Assembly: GCA_036389395.1 (NCBI GenBank)
Contig: DASVPY010000039.1
Coordinates: 1-64,000 of the forward strand
DNA length: 64,000 nt
DNA from: QHXQ01 sp036389395
GTDB lineage: Bacteria > Acidobacteriota > Blastocatellia > Pyrinomonadales > Pyrinomonadaceae
Direction of reading: 5' to 3'
The notes beneath the pieces are model-generated. The model made no database searches. It was given only the letters and a program-made list of their open reading frames with translations, and was not told the DNA's origin. This document shows, in pieces, positions 8,457 to 17,783 of the stretch (positions within the stretch are counted from its first letter, which is position 1; every line of letters starts with the position of its first letter). The position numbers were made by a program, and so were the translations under genes.

Positions 8457-10652
8457 ATGTCGGCCACGACCGGAAACGATCTCAACCTGAGCCGCCGGAG
8501 TTTCCTGCGCGCCTCGGCGACCGCCGCGGGCGGCCTGCTCCTCGCGCTCTACCTCGACCTCCCTGCGGCGGCCCAGGAGGGCAGTCAGACGCCCTTTAGT
8601 CCGAAGGTCTATCCGCCCGACGCGTTCGTCCACATCAGACCGGACGGCCGTGTCGTCATTCAGGTGAACCGGCTGGAATTCGGCCAGGGGGTGCAGACGG
8701 CTCTGCCGATGATCCTGGCCGACGAGTTGGACGCGGACTGGTCGCAGGTGGTGGCGGAGCTTGCGCCCGCCGCCGACGTTTACAGAGACCCGCTCTTCGG
8801 CATACAGATGGTGGGCGGCTCAGGCTCAATCGCGCACTCTTTTCAGCAGTACCGCGAACTCGGCGCGAAGACGCGGGCGATGCTCGTCGCCGCCGCCGCC
8901 GCTCGCTGGCACGTCGCGCCCGAACAGTGCCGGACGGAGCAGAGCGTCGTCCACGGCCCCAACGGCCAATCAGCGAAGTACGCGGAACTCGCGGGCGACG
9001 CGGCGCGCGTGGCCGTGCCGGCGAGCGTGCGTCTGAAGAACCCGTCGGAGTTTCGGCTCGTGGGGCGGCGCGTCAAACGACTCGACAGCCGACCGAAGTG
9101 TGACGGCTCGCTGAAGTTCGGCCTCGACCTCGATCTGCCCAAAATGAGAGTGGCGGTCGTCGCGCACCCGCCCGTCTTCGGCGCGAAGGTCAAGAGCTTC
9201 GATGACAAGGCGGCGCGGGCGTTTGAGGGCGTGCGTGACGTGTTCGAGATTCCCGTGGCGCGCGGCGGGACGGGCGTCGCCGTCGTCGCCGACAAGTTTT
9301 GGCCCGCGAAGCAGGGGCGCGACCGACTGAAGATCGAGTGGGACACGTCCGGCGTCGAGCGCGCCGACAGCGCGCAGTTGTGGACGAAGTACAGGGAACT
9401 CGCGCGCACGACCGGCAACGTGGCCGTCGCGCGCGGCGACGCGAAGGCGCTCGAAGGAATCGCCGCCCCGCGCCGCATCGTCGCCGAGTACGAGTTCCCC
9501 TACCTGGCGCACGCGCCGATGGAGCCTTTGAACACGACCGTGAGGTTCGACGGCGACCGCGCGGAGGTGTGGGCCGGCTCGCAGTTTCAGACCGTGGATC
9601 AGGCGGCCATCGCCGAAGTGCTCGGGCTGAAGCCGGAGCAGGTCACCTTCCACACCGAGATGGCCGGCGGGGGCTTCGGCCGGCGGGCCACGCCGGATTC
9701 GCACGTGCAGCGTGAGGCCGCACAGATCGCCAAACGCCTGCGCGGCACTCCCGTCAAGTTGATCTGGACGCGCGAAGACGACGTGCGGGGCGGCTACTAC
9801 CGCCCCATGCACCTGCACCGCGTCGAGATCGGCATCGGGGCGGACGGCATGCCCGCGGCGTGGCGACACGTGATCGTGGGCCAGTCCATCCTGGCCGAGA
9901 CGCCTTTCGCCGTGATGATGAAGGACAACATCGATCCCACGTCGGTCGAAGGCGTGAACGACACGCATTACGCCATCCCCAACTTTCACGTCTCTTCGCA
10001 CAACCCGAAGGTCAACGTGCCCGTGCTGTGGTGGCGCTCGGTCGGGCACACGCACTCCGCCTTCGTCATGGAGACGCTGGTTGACGAACTGGCCGCGCGC
10101 GCCCGCGTTGACCCGTTCGCCTACCGCCGCAAACTCCTCAAGCCCGAAGCCAAGAAGCTGCGCGCCGCGCTCGACCTAGTGGAAGCGAAGAGTGCCGGCT
10201 GGCGGCGCGGCCTCCCGAAAGGTCACGCGTTCGGGATCGCCTGCCACGAGTGTTTCGAGACGGGCGTGGCCTGCGCCGTCGAAGTCTCCGTCGAGAACAA
10301 GCGGCCGAGGATTCACCGCGCGACCGTGGCGGTTGACTGCGGGCTTGCGGTCAACCCGCTCACCGTCGAGAGCCAGTTCCAGGCGGGGTTGGCGTTCGGC
10401 CTGTCGCAGTTGATGGCGCAGGGCGCGATCACGCTCCGCGACGGCGTGGTGGAGCAGCGAAACTTTGACGACTACGTCCTGCCTTACATGCCCGACGCGC
10501 CGGTCACGGTCGAAGTCCACATCGTGCCGAGCGCCGAAGCGCCGACCGGGTGCGGCGAGCCGCCCGTGCCCGTGATCTCGCCCGCGGTAGTCAACGCGTT
10601 GACCAAGCTGACCGGGAAACACTATCGCAGCCTGCCGCTCGTTTCCGTCTAA
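8457..10652 (+). CDS. Molybdopterin-binding large subunit, isoquinoline 1-oxidoreductase/aldehyde oxidase type
   Basis: 731 residues. A twin-arginine signal (NLSRRSFLRASATAAGG) sends the folded complex to the periplasm, carrying the small subunit with it. The body shows the xanthine-dehydrogenase-family Mo-pterin layout (YLAHAPMEPLNTTV, EMAGGGFGRRA, PTGCGEPPVPVISPAVVNAL). The N-terminal alpha/beta domain found in IorB-type subunits is present. The family oxidises N-heterocycles or aldehydes with water as oxygen donor; the substrate cannot be read from sequence. The three genes are spaced by 11-19 nt, each with a good ribosome site. Confidence 0.9.
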   Translation: MSATTGNDLNLSRRSFLRASATAAGGLLLALYLDLPAAAQEGSQTPFSPKVYPPDAFVHIRPDGRVVIQVNRLEFGQGVQTALPMILADELDADWSQVVAELAPAADVYRDPLFGIQMVGGSGSIAHSFQQYRELGAKTRAMLVAAAAARWHVAPEQCRTEQSVVHGPNGQSAKYAELAGDAARVAVPASVRLKNPSEFRLVGRRVKRLDSRPKCDGSLKFGLDLDLPKMRVAVVAHPPVFGAKVKSFDDKAARAFEGVRDVFEIPVARGGTGVAVVADKFWPAKQGRDRLKIEWDTSGVERADSAQLWTKYRELARTTGNVAVARGDAKALEGIAAPRRIVAEYEFPYLAHAPMEPLNTTVRFDGDRAEVWAGSQFQTVDQAAIAEVLGLKPEQVTFHTEMAGGGFGRRATPDSHVQREAAQIAKRLRGTPVKLIWTREDDVRGGYYRPMHLHRVEIGIGADGMPAAWRHVIVGQSILAETPFAVMMKDNIDPTSVEGVNDTHYAIPNFHVSSHNPKVNVPVLWWRSVGHTHSAFVMETLVDELAARARVDPFAYRRKLLKPEAKKLRAALDLVEAKSAGWRRGLPKGHAFGIACHECFETGVACAVEVSVENKRPRIHRATVAVDCGLAVNPLTVESQFQAGLAFGLSQLMAQGAITLRDGVVEQRNFDDYVLPYMPDAPVTVEVHIVPSAEAPTGCGEPPVPVISPAVVNALTKLTGKHYRSLPLVSV

Positions 10653-10718
10653 CCTTCCTGGCGTGAAGGACTGAAAACCTAACCGCTTCTGTTTACCGCG
10701 CCGCCGCGGAATGCTCGT

Positions 10719-11591
10719 TCACTGCGTCACTTCTAACAACTCGGAGACGTTCCCGAACGGGTCTGCAAAAACGACGTAGCTGCCGAGCGCGCCGGGCTGC
10801 GGGTGCGTGGTCAAAAATTTAACGCCGTGCGCGGTTAGCTCTTTGACGGCGGCCGGGAGGTTGGGGGTGGCGAGGACGAGCGTGTTGAAGGGGGCGGCGC
10901 GCGGGTAGGCGCTCTTGACCGGCCGCACGCCGGGGCGGTAGTGGAGCATGAAGGCGAACGTTTTATCCGGGTGGCCGAGCGGCAGGTCGAGCGGCAGGTA
11001 CTTCTCGCTGCGGACGACGAAGCCCAGCTTGGCGCTGTAGAACGCGCGGCCGGTCTGCATGTCTGGGACGAGGAAGCCGAAGTTGTAGAGCCTGGGTTCC
11101 TGGAACGGCTCGACCTTGACGACCGTCTCGTGCATCAGCGAGATGCGCCGGCCGAACGGGTCTCTGACGTAGATGGCGTTGCCGACCGCCTCCTTGCGCG
11201 GCCCCTCTTCACCGAACTCGACGCCGAGCGCCTTCATGCGCGCGATGGCTTGGTCGAGGTCGTTGACTTGCAGCGTGAAAGAGAGCTGCGTGTCGGCGGG
11301 GCCGCGGGCTTCGAGCCGGCGCACGCGGTTGAGGATCAGCTTTTCGCGGTCGCCGGATTTTAAGAGCACGCGCTCCGGGTAGCCGCCCCTGTCCTCGATC
11401 TCGAAGCCGAGCTTGCCGCCGTAGAAGGCCAAGGCCTTCTCCATGTCGTCAACGTTGATCTTGACGCCGTACGTGCGGACGAGCGCGGCGGGCGCGACCT
11501 CGTCCGCACTCGCGGCGGCGGGCGGATGATGATCGAGGCCGCCCGTACCGACGAGCAGCAGGACGGCCGCGACGAGGGCCAGCAGTTTCAT
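10719..11591 (-). CDS. Exported two-module VOC (glyoxalase-fold) protein
   Basis: 290 residues. The ATG at 11591 is preceded by GGGGAGG and opens a signal peptide (LLALVAAVLLLVGTGGL), so the longer start at 11630 is unlikely. Two glyoxalase/bleomycin-resistance modules follow: residues ~35-150 (VKINVDDMEKALAFYGGKLG, IYVRDPFGRRISLMHE) and ~160-285 (FGFLVPDMQTGRAFYSAKLG, VVFADPFGNVSELLEV). The family binds a metal and acts as lyase, dioxygenase or binding protein; the role here is unknown. Export of a VOC protein is uncommon. Confidence 0.8.
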   Translation of the reverse strand: MKLLALVAAVLLLVGTGGLDHHPPAAASADEVAPAALVRTYGVKINVDDMEKALAFYGGKLGFEIEDRGGYPERVLLKSGDREKLILNRVRRLEARGPADTQLSFTLQVNDLDQAIARMKALGVEFGEEGPRKEAVGNAIYVRDPFGRRISLMHETVVKVEPFQEPRLYNFGFLVPDMQTGRAFYSAKLGFVVRSEKYLPLDLPLGHPDKTFAFMLHYRPGVRPVKSAYPRAAPFNTLVLATPNLPAAVKELTAHGVKFLTTHPQPGALGSYVVFADPFGNVSELLEVTQ

Positions 11592-11619
11592 GTCATGCCT
11601 CCCCGGCTTTCGCCGTTCA

Positions 11620-12207
11620 CTAGTAATCAATCTGCCTGACTTCCACGCTGCCCCCGTACTTCAGGTGCGGACACCCGGCGGCGATCTTGACGGCCTGTTC
11701 GTAGTCGCGCGCGCCGATGAGGAAGTAACCGGCGAGGGCTTCGGCGTTCGCGTCCGACGGGTTCTCTGCGGCGGCCGCGCGCCCGCGCAGGACGCGCGCC
11801 TCGCGCTTGAGCTTCTCGCCCTCGACGCGCACGCCCTGCCGCCTGAGCTGCCCGGCCCACTCGCTGTACTCGCCGACCCGCCTGAGTTCGTCCGCGGAGT
11901 CCGGCCGCGCCGGATCGGGGCCGGAGCGCAGCAGCAGCATGAACTCGGGCGCGTCCGGCCGCGGCCGCGAGAACCTGACGCCCGCGAGCGCGCCCAGCGC
12001 GAAGCACAGCAGCGACGCCGCGACGGCCAACCCGACGCGCGGCGCGCGCCGACGCCACACGCTTCGGGTCGGCCCGAGCAGCCGCGCCCGCTTGAGCGCG
12101 GCGACGACGCGCTCTTCGAGGGCGGGCGGCGGCGTCTGCTCACGGCTCAAGCCGCCGAGCGCCCGCCGCTCCTCCGCGCTCAACTCGTCTTCAAATTCCT
12201 CGCTCAT
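11620..12207 (-). CDS. Membrane protein with C-terminal YCII-like domain, probable anti-sigma partner
   Basis: 195 residues. The ATG at 12207 starts 10 nt after the sigma factor stop. An acidic N-terminal segment (SEEFEDELSAEERRALGG) is followed by a basic region, one transmembrane helix (VGLAVAASLLCFALGALAGV) and a YCII/DGPF-like domain (EFMLLLRSG, YSEWAGQLRRQGVRVEGEKL, AGYFLIGARDYEQAVKIAAG, GGSVEVRQID). YCII proteins are known neighbours of some ECF sigma factors, but normally as separate soluble proteins. Here the domain is fused outside a membrane anchor, where anti-sigma factors carry sensor domains. The anti-sigma role is inferred from gene order and topology. No zinc-finger motif is visible. 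Confidence 0.7.
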   Translation of the reverse strand: MSEEFEDELSAEERRALGGLSREQTPPPALEERVVAALKRARLLGPTRSVWRRRAPRVGLAVAASLLCFALGALAGVRFSRPRPDAPEFMLLLRSGPDPARPDSADELRRVGEYSEWAGQLRRQGVRVEGEKLKREARVLRGRAAAAENPSDANAEALAGYFLIGARDYEQAVKIAAGCPHLKYGGSVEVRQIDY

Positions 12208-12217
12208 TAAGTGAACC

Positions 12218-12757
12218 TCACTGCCCGCGGAACAGACCGCGCAACGCCTTCCGCGCGTGGTGGAGTTGGCTCTTCGACGTGCCGACGCTGATCTCCAAAC
12301 GGGCGCTGATCTCTTCGTGCGTGTAACCTTCAACGTCGTGCAGGACGAACACGTGCCGGTAGCCCGCCGGCAGGCGCGCGATGGCGCGGTCAATGTCCAT
12401 GCGCGCGCCCGGCCGCGCGGCGGCGCGCTGCGGGTAGTCGTCGGGCAACTCTTCCTCCTGGCGGCGGCCGCGCTCGCGCTGCAACTCGCGCACGCGGTTG
12501 ATCAGAATGCCGCTCAGCCACGTCCGCAGACTCGACCGCCACTCGAACCCTGCGAGCGCCTGACAGGCGCGCAGCCACGTGTCCTGGACGGCGTCCTGGG
12601 CTTCGCTCTGCGAGCCGCCGACGAGGCGCAGCGCGAGCGGGTACAGCGCCGGGGTGTGCCGGCGGTAAAGCTCGCGGAACGTCGCCTCGTCCCGCGCCCG
12701 CACGAACCTCTCGACCAAGACCCGATCAGTCTTGTCAATGAAGTCGCCGCTCTCCAT
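12218..12757 (-). CDS. ECF RNA polymerase sigma factor
   Basis: 179 residues, full length for the family. Region 2 is ATFRELYRRHTPALYPLALR with SEAQDAVQDTWLRAC. Region 4 is IARLPAGYRHVFVLHDVEGY followed by the helix-turn-helix THEEISARLEISVGTSKSQL. It lacks the C-terminal TPR extension of the ECF42 group that usually accompanies YCII proteins. It is co-transcribed with the membrane YCII protein, the probable regulator of its activity. Confidence 0.93.
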   Translation of the reverse strand: MESGDFIDKTDRVLVERFVRARDEATFRELYRRHTPALYPLALRLVGGSQSEAQDAVQDTWLRACQALAGFEWRSSLRTWLSGILINRVRELQRERGRRQEEELPDDYPQRAAARPGARMDIDRAIARLPAGYRHVFVLHDVEGYTHEEISARLEISVGTSKSQLHHARKALRGLFRGQ

Positions 12758-12970
12758 GCGCTTAATGAGTGACGAATTACGACCGGATGGTTGTACCGCC
12801 TGCGGGCCGGGCCGGTCGTATCGGCTTCGAGACTGTGACGGTCGTCTCGGCTTCGGGTCGGCTTAGTCGTCTCGTCGGCCCGAGTCGCGCGGGTCGGGTG
12901 GCGGGCGCGCGGCGCGCGATTCTGTTTGCAACCGCGGGGGCCGGCCGGCGCATCCTTACACGCGGCACAC

Positions 12971-13000
12971 TTGAAAGCGCGCGCCGTCGTCCGCCATACT
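12971..13000 (+). promoter_or_regulatory. Candidate promoter of the TPR gene
   Basis: TTGAAA at 12971-12976, an 18-nt spacer and CATACT at 12995-13000, 43 nt upstream of the ATG. It has the same CATACT -10 and 18-nt spacing as the candidate at 7209-7238. Confidence 0.4.
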
Positions 13001-13042
13001 CTCCTTGACTGACGCGCGAACACCCGAAACGAAACAGCGAGC

Positions 13043-14281
13043 ATGAGTATGGAACTGAGACCCTTACGCGCCGCGCTGGCGGCCGCCCTGCTGATGAGTC
13101 TGTGCGCGGCCGCCGCCTTCGCGCAGTCGGGCGCGACGCGCCCGCGCCGCGTCCTGCCCAACAGCGAGCCGACGCCCACGCCCGCGCCCGCGCCCGTGCG
13201 CACCACGACGACCACCAGCCGGCCCGTCACGAGCACGCCGACCGGCGGCGCGACGGGTGCGGCCACGGCCGGCGGCGACACGACGCACGCCTACACGCTG
13301 CTGCAACAGAAGCAGTACGCCGAGGCCGCGCGCGAGGCCAAGCAGATCGCGGGCGCGAACCCGACCAACGCAGAGGCGTGGAAGATCGCCGGCTTCGCCG
13401 AGTTCAACCTGCGCCAGTACGCCGACGCGGCCACAGACCTACAGCGCGCGCTCGACCTGCAACGAAAGACCGGCGCGGAAGACGCCAACACCGTGGACGC
13501 GCTCGCGCAGGCCTACGCGCGCACCGAGCAGTTCGACCGCGCGCTGCCCCTGCTCACGGCCGCGACCACGCGCGCCGGGGCGACGCCCGACCCCGCGCTG
13601 CTCTACCTGCGCGGTCTCGCCGAGTTCCGCACGGGCAAGCCGGCCGACGCCGAGCGCACCTTCAACGCCGCCGTCAAGGCCGATCCCAAAAACGCCGCCG
13701 CCCTCTTCTACCTCGGCCGCATCAACTACGAGCGCGGCGACACGGACGCGGCCGTCGCCCTGCTCAACCGCGCCACGACGGCCGACGCGCGCTTCGCGGA
13801 AGCGTGGACGGTGCTGACCTACGCCTACCTGCGTCGCGCGGCCGCGGCCGGCCAGGGGCCGAAGGCCGACGCCGACTACCTCGGCGCGGTGCGCGCCAGC
13901 GAGGCGCTCCTGCGCCTGCGCAACGACGAGGCCGCCGCGCGTCTCAACGCACAGGCGCTCATCAGCGCACAGCAGTTCCCGCGCGCCGCCCTCGTGCTCG
14001 AACGCTTCGCCACCGATCCCAAGGCCCAGGGGCCGACGCTCTACCTGCTCGGCGTCGCCCACTCGCGCACGAAGAACTTCCCCAAGGCCATCGCCGCCCT
14101 CGAGCGCGCCGCGCAACAGACGCCCGACGACGCCAACGTCTACCGCGAGCTGGGCTACGCCTACGAAGTCTCCAAGCAGTACGCCAAGGCGCTCGCCGCC
14201 TACGAGCGCGGCGTCCAGCTCGCGCCCGACGACGCCGACTTCAAAGCCTCGGCCGAGCGCGTCCGCCCGTTCGCCAAGTGA
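13043..14281 (+). CDS. Exported TPR-repeat protein
   Basis: 412 residues. A signal peptide (ALAAALLMSLCAAAAFAQS) and a Pro/Thr-rich linker (about residues 40-75) precede a C-terminal TPR array. Repeats include AYTLLQQKQYAEAAREAKQI, GFAEFNLRQYADAATDLQRA, YLGRINYERGDTDAAVALLN and ELGYAYEVSKQYAKALAAYE. TPR arrays bind peptides or scaffold complexes; here the array would lie in the periplasm. The gene stands alone between a divergent sigma operon and the convergent KAP gene. A second ATG two codons downstream is equally possible. Confidence 0.85.
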   Translation: MSMELRPLRAALAAALLMSLCAAAAFAQSGATRPRRVLPNSEPTPTPAPAPVRTTTTTSRPVTSTPTGGATGAATAGGDTTHAYTLLQQKQYAEAAREAKQIAGANPTNAEAWKIAGFAEFNLRQYADAATDLQRALDLQRKTGAEDANTVDALAQAYARTEQFDRALPLLTAATTRAGATPDPALLYLRGLAEFRTGKPADAERTFNAAVKADPKNAAALFYLGRINYERGDTDAAVALLNRATTADARFAEAWTVLTYAYLRRAAAAGQGPKADADYLGAVRASEALLRLRNDEAAARLNAQALISAQQFPRAALVLERFATDPKAQGPTLYLLGVAHSRTKNFPKAIAALERAAQQTPDDANVYRELGYAYEVSKQYAKALAAYERGVQLAPDDADFKASAERVRPFAK

Positions 14282-14297
14282 GGCCGGCGGGCGGCGG

Positions 14298-17200
14298 CTA
14301 ACGTACCTTTACGCTCTCGCTCATCCTCCGGAAACTCTCGCGGTGTTTGGCGACCTTCCGCCAGTCACCGAATTCCTCGGCGTGCTTGGCCCGCGTCTCG
14401 TCGAAGAGTATCCATTTAAACTTACCGTCCGGGCCGAGTTCCGCCCATTTACCTAGACGCAGCTTGGCGGTGAGCGCAAGCTCGTCGTCGAGCAGCGCGG
14501 GGTAGAAGTGCTGGATGGCGGCGAGCGCGACCAGCGCCTCGTCCGGGATCGGCGCGTGCTCTGGCGGCAAGGCGGGCGGCGCGGCGGCGGGCGGGCGCTC
14601 GCCCGTGAGCCAAGCGCGCAGGCGCGTGCGGAAGCGCGCGAGCGCCGACGGCGGGCTGTCGGCGGGCCGGCGCTGACGCATGGCCAGGTAGCGCACGCGG
14701 TTCATGAAACGTTTGGTCGCGCGCGGCGTGCTCTGCCCGGCGAAGACCAGCGGGTGCCAGATCGTCAGCGCCTTGGCGAAACGCGGCGAGTCCTTGACGA
14801 CCAGTCCGGGGCGGCGCGTCAGCAACTCCCAGCCGAGCCAGCCCAGCCCCAGCAGCATGAGCAGCGGCAGCGCGGCCGACGATACGCGTCCGCGCCCGCC
14901 CGCCGTCAGCCGCGCCTGCTCGTTCGTCTGCGCGGGCGCGGGGGCGGCGGTCGGCACGGACTGCGGCCCGCCGGGCGACGCCGCGGGCGCGGGTGACGGC
15001 GCGGGCGGCGCAGTCGCGGCCTCCCGCGTGGCGTCGGCTTGCGCCTCCGCCAAGCTGCGGGCCAACTGATAGCCGAGCGACAGCATCAACAGGGCCAGCA
15101 GACCGACCAGCGCGAGTTGCCCGCCGCGTTCGAGCAGATCGGCGAGCCAGAACCTGAGCCGCGCCCACGCGCCGGTCGGTTCGGGCGCGGGCGCGCGCGT
15201 GCTGGCGACGAGCAGTTCGAGCGACTGCTCCAGCCGCGGCGCGGGCACGGGCACTTCGATGTTGAGCAGCTTGTCGAGGTACTGGCGCGCGAACTCGATC
15301 TGCTTGCGCTGTGCCTCTTCCTCTTTGGTCACGCCGCCGCCCGGCGGCGCGTCAATCATCGCCTCGGCCACGTCCTTGAACGCCAGCCCGACGCAGCGCG
15401 CCACGTACTCGCGCGCCATGCCGACGACGACGAAGCACTCGCCCGAACTGGTCAGGAAGTTGATCGCTTCGAGCGTCTCCAAGACGTTCTTGGGCTGGCA
15501 GCGATCCAGATCGTCTATGAAGATGAGCAGGCTCTGATCGCCCAGCGCGTGCGTCACGTCGGCGAACTCGGCGGCGAACTTCTGCCGGAAGCTGGTCTGT
15601 GCTTCCAGCCCGCGCAGACCCACGCCGCGCGAGACGCTTGCGAGCAGGCTCGCCGGCTTGACGCCGAAGGCGGTGACGCCGCGCCAGACCGCGCCCAGAA
15701 AGGCCAGGACGGCGACGACGAGCGGCAGCGCCGGCCCGATGCCGCCGGCCGTCTCGTCCGGCTTCTTGGCGGCGAGCAGCGCGAGCACACGCTCGGCCAA
15801 AGCCTTGAGGCTCTCCTCCGTGCCGCCGAGCGTGAGGTAGAAGAGCACGAAGCTGACGAGCGCGACGAGCAGCAGGCCGTACACCCAGCGATGTCGGAGG
15901 CGGTGCGCGAGCAGGCGCGCGCGGAAAATTAGCCCGTCGGCCGTCCACCATTCGGGCACGGCCTGGAGCTTGATGTTCTCCAAAAGCGACGCCAACATGT
16001 GCTCCTCCTTCTGGTGGTGCCAGGCGTTGAACCAGACGGGGCGGAAGCCGTAGGAGCGCAGGTCGGCGCGCAGCAGGTTCATCAGCGAACTCTTGCCCGT
16101 GCCCCACTCGCCCATGACGGCGAGGGTCAGCGGCGGGCGCGTGTTCTCGTTGCGCAGGAAGCGCGAGAGGCCGAGCGCGATGGCGTTGAACGCGAGCACG
16201 TCGCCCCGCGGTTCTTCGAGCGGGCGGTCGGAGACGAGCACGTCGGCGACGGACTCTTCGGGCGGCGCGCTCGGCGGCTCCGCGCGCCGCCACGGCCGCA
16301 GTCCCAGGACGAGACCCAGACACACGAGCCAGTACCACGGCGCGGGTAGCCACAGGTAGCGCCCGCCCGGCCCCTCCGCCCCTTGCGTCCGGTGCACCCA
16401 CGTCACGCCGCCGTCCGCCGTGCCCAAGATCAGCCCGTTGCCGCCCACGATCCAGCCGCGCTGCCCGTCCGCTAGGAAGTGGACGGCGCGGAGCTGACTA
16501 TTTGTGCCGCTGGGCAGTTTCCGCCAGACCCGGCCGCCGTCGCTGGTGTCGAAGATGTTGCCGGCGCTGCCGACGCACCAAGCGCGCGCGGCGGACACGG
16601 CGTAGACGCCGTACAGGTCATCGGGCCGCGGGAGGACTTGGAACTGCCACGTGGCCCCGCCGTCTTCCGTGCGGTAGATCAAGCCCTCGGCGGCCGCGGC
16701 GAGTCCGACCCGCCATACCGGCGCGAAGAACAGGTCGTTGGCGGTCGCCCTCGAAAAATATGTCAAGCTTAACCCGTAGCTGCCGTCGCCGGTCACGATC
16801 AATGCCAGACCGTTGCGCGCGAGGAACTGGTAATCCGGGAAACTGGTGCTGCCGGGCGTGATGTGCAGCGCGCGGAAAGGGGCGGGAACCGTCCGGCCCT
16901 CGACGTGGGTTACTTCCCCGCGCGTCCAGCGCGCGCCGCCGTCTGCGGTGGTGAAGCGCGTCCCCAGATCGCTGACCGCCTCGCCGCGCTGCCCGTCGGC
17001 GAAATAGACGGCGATGAGCCGCGCGTCTTCAGGCGGCATCGCGGCCGCGGCGACCGCGGCGGCGTCCGCGCCGGCCGGCTGCGCCGTGGTTTGGCCGGCG
17101 GTGGCCGGGCCTTGGGTCGGGTCAATCGGCGGCCGCTGTTGCACGGGCGGCCCGGACGAGCCGGGCGCGTCGGGCAGTCCCACGGGCGGCGGCGTGAAGG

Positions 17201-17783
17201 ACGCGGCGGGGCTGGGGGCAGGCTGGGTTCTGCCTTGCGCCAGTGCGCTCTGCTCCGGTGCGTCGGCCGGCACGGGGCGCGGCGCGGCGGCGGCGGTCGA
17301 GATCAGATCGGGCAGATCGAGGAAGGAGGCTTGCGCGGGCGTGGGCGCGGGCGTCGGCGTGGGTGTCGCCGCGGCCGATGTCAACTGTTGCGACTCGATG
17401 CCGCGCTTGGCCCACGTCCGGCCGCCGTCGGCGCTGACGACGACCATGCCTTTGTTGCCGACGGCCCAGACTTGGTTCGTGCCGGGCACGGCGTAGACGG
17501 CGTTGAGCGTGCAGTCGATCTTGGGCAGGCGGCTGGGCGCGTTCCGCTCAAGCGGGTACAGGAACCACCAGAGCGGGGTGCGCCAGCCGGTGCTGGCCCA
17601 GGCGGGCCGGTCAACGGCGTCCGGGTAGGGCGGCTGCTTGAGCGCGACGGCGCTGGCGGCCACGAAGATGAGGGCGGCGAGCCAGAAGCGCGTGCGCGGC
17701 GCAAGGCCTGTGCGCGCGGTCTTGCGCCCGGCGGTCGGGGTCGGGGTATCGTCAACGGTTAACCCTTTTATGTGGGCGGGCAT
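14298..17783 (-). CDS. KAP-family P-loop NTPase fused to a YCF48-like beta-propeller
   Basis: 1161 residues. Order: a TM helix (~32-49), a propeller-like region (~90-465) with repeated D-G-G-x-x-W motifs (VVVSADGGRTW, IYRTEDGGATWQ, IFDTSDGGRVWRK, ILGTADGGVTW) broken by a Pro/Ala/Thr-rich insert (~140-250), a second TM (~475-495), then the KAP NTPase. Walker A is GEWGTGKSSL (~558-567). Two TM helices (~633-652 and ~683-700) follow before Walker B LLIFIDDLDRC (~752-762), the KAP hallmark. Further TM helices lie near residues 880 and 980. KAP NTPases are membrane-linked ATPases; some belong to phage-defence systems. YCF48-like propellers bind assembly partners and should sit outside the membrane here, so the protein may couple an external cue to ATPase action. 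No obvious ribosome site precedes the ATG. Confidence 0.85.
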   Translation of the reverse strand: MPAHIKGLTVDDTPTPTAGRKTARTGLAPRTRFWLAALIFVAASAVALKQPPYPDAVDRPAWASTGWRTPLWWFLYPLERNAPSRLPKIDCTLNAVYAVPGTNQVWAVGNKGMVVVSADGGRTWAKRGIESQQLTSAAATPTPTPAPTPAQASFLDLPDLISTAAAAPRPVPADAPEQSALAQGRTQPAPSPAASFTPPPVGLPDAPGSSGPPVQQRPPIDPTQGPATAGQTTAQPAGADAAAVAAAAMPPEDARLIAVYFADGQRGEAVSDLGTRFTTADGGARWTRGEVTHVEGRTVPAPFRALHITPGSTSFPDYQFLARNGLALIVTGDGSYGLSLTYFSRATANDLFFAPVWRVGLAAAAEGLIYRTEDGGATWQFQVLPRPDDLYGVYAVSAARAWCVGSAGNIFDTSDGGRVWRKLPSGTNSQLRAVHFLADGQRGWIVGGNGLILGTADGGVTWVHRTQGAEGPGGRYLWLPAPWYWLVCLGLVLGLRPWRRAEPPSAPPEESVADVLVSDRPLEEPRGDVLAFNAIALGLSRFLRNENTRPPLTLAVMGEWGTGKSSLMNLLRADLRSYGFRPVWFNAWHHQKEEHMLASLLENIKLQAVPEWWTADGLIFRARLLAHRLRHRWVYGLLLVALVSFVLFYLTLGGTEESLKALAERVLALLAAKKPDETAGGIGPALPLVVAVLAFLGAVWRGVTAFGVKPASLLASVSRGVGLRGLEAQTSFRQKFAAEFADVTHALGDQSLLIFIDDLDRCQPKNVLETLEAINFLTSSGECFVVVGMAREYVARCVGLAFKDVAEAMIDAPPGGGVTKEEEAQRKQIEFARQYLDKLLNIEVPVPAPRLEQSLELLVASTRAPAPEPTGAWARLRFWLADLLERGGQLALVGLLALLMLSLGYQLARSLAEAQADATREAATAPPAPSPAPAASPGGPQSVPTAAPAPAQTNEQARLTAGGRGRVSSAALPLLMLLGLGWLGWELLTRRPGLVVKDSPRFAKALTIWHPLVFAGQSTPRATKRFMNRVRYLAMRQRRPADSPPSALARFRTRLRAWLTGERPPAAAPPALPPEHAPIPDEALVALAAIQHFYPALLDDELALTAKLRLGKWAELGPDGKFKWILFDETRAKHAEEFGDWRKVAKHRESFRRMSESVKVR

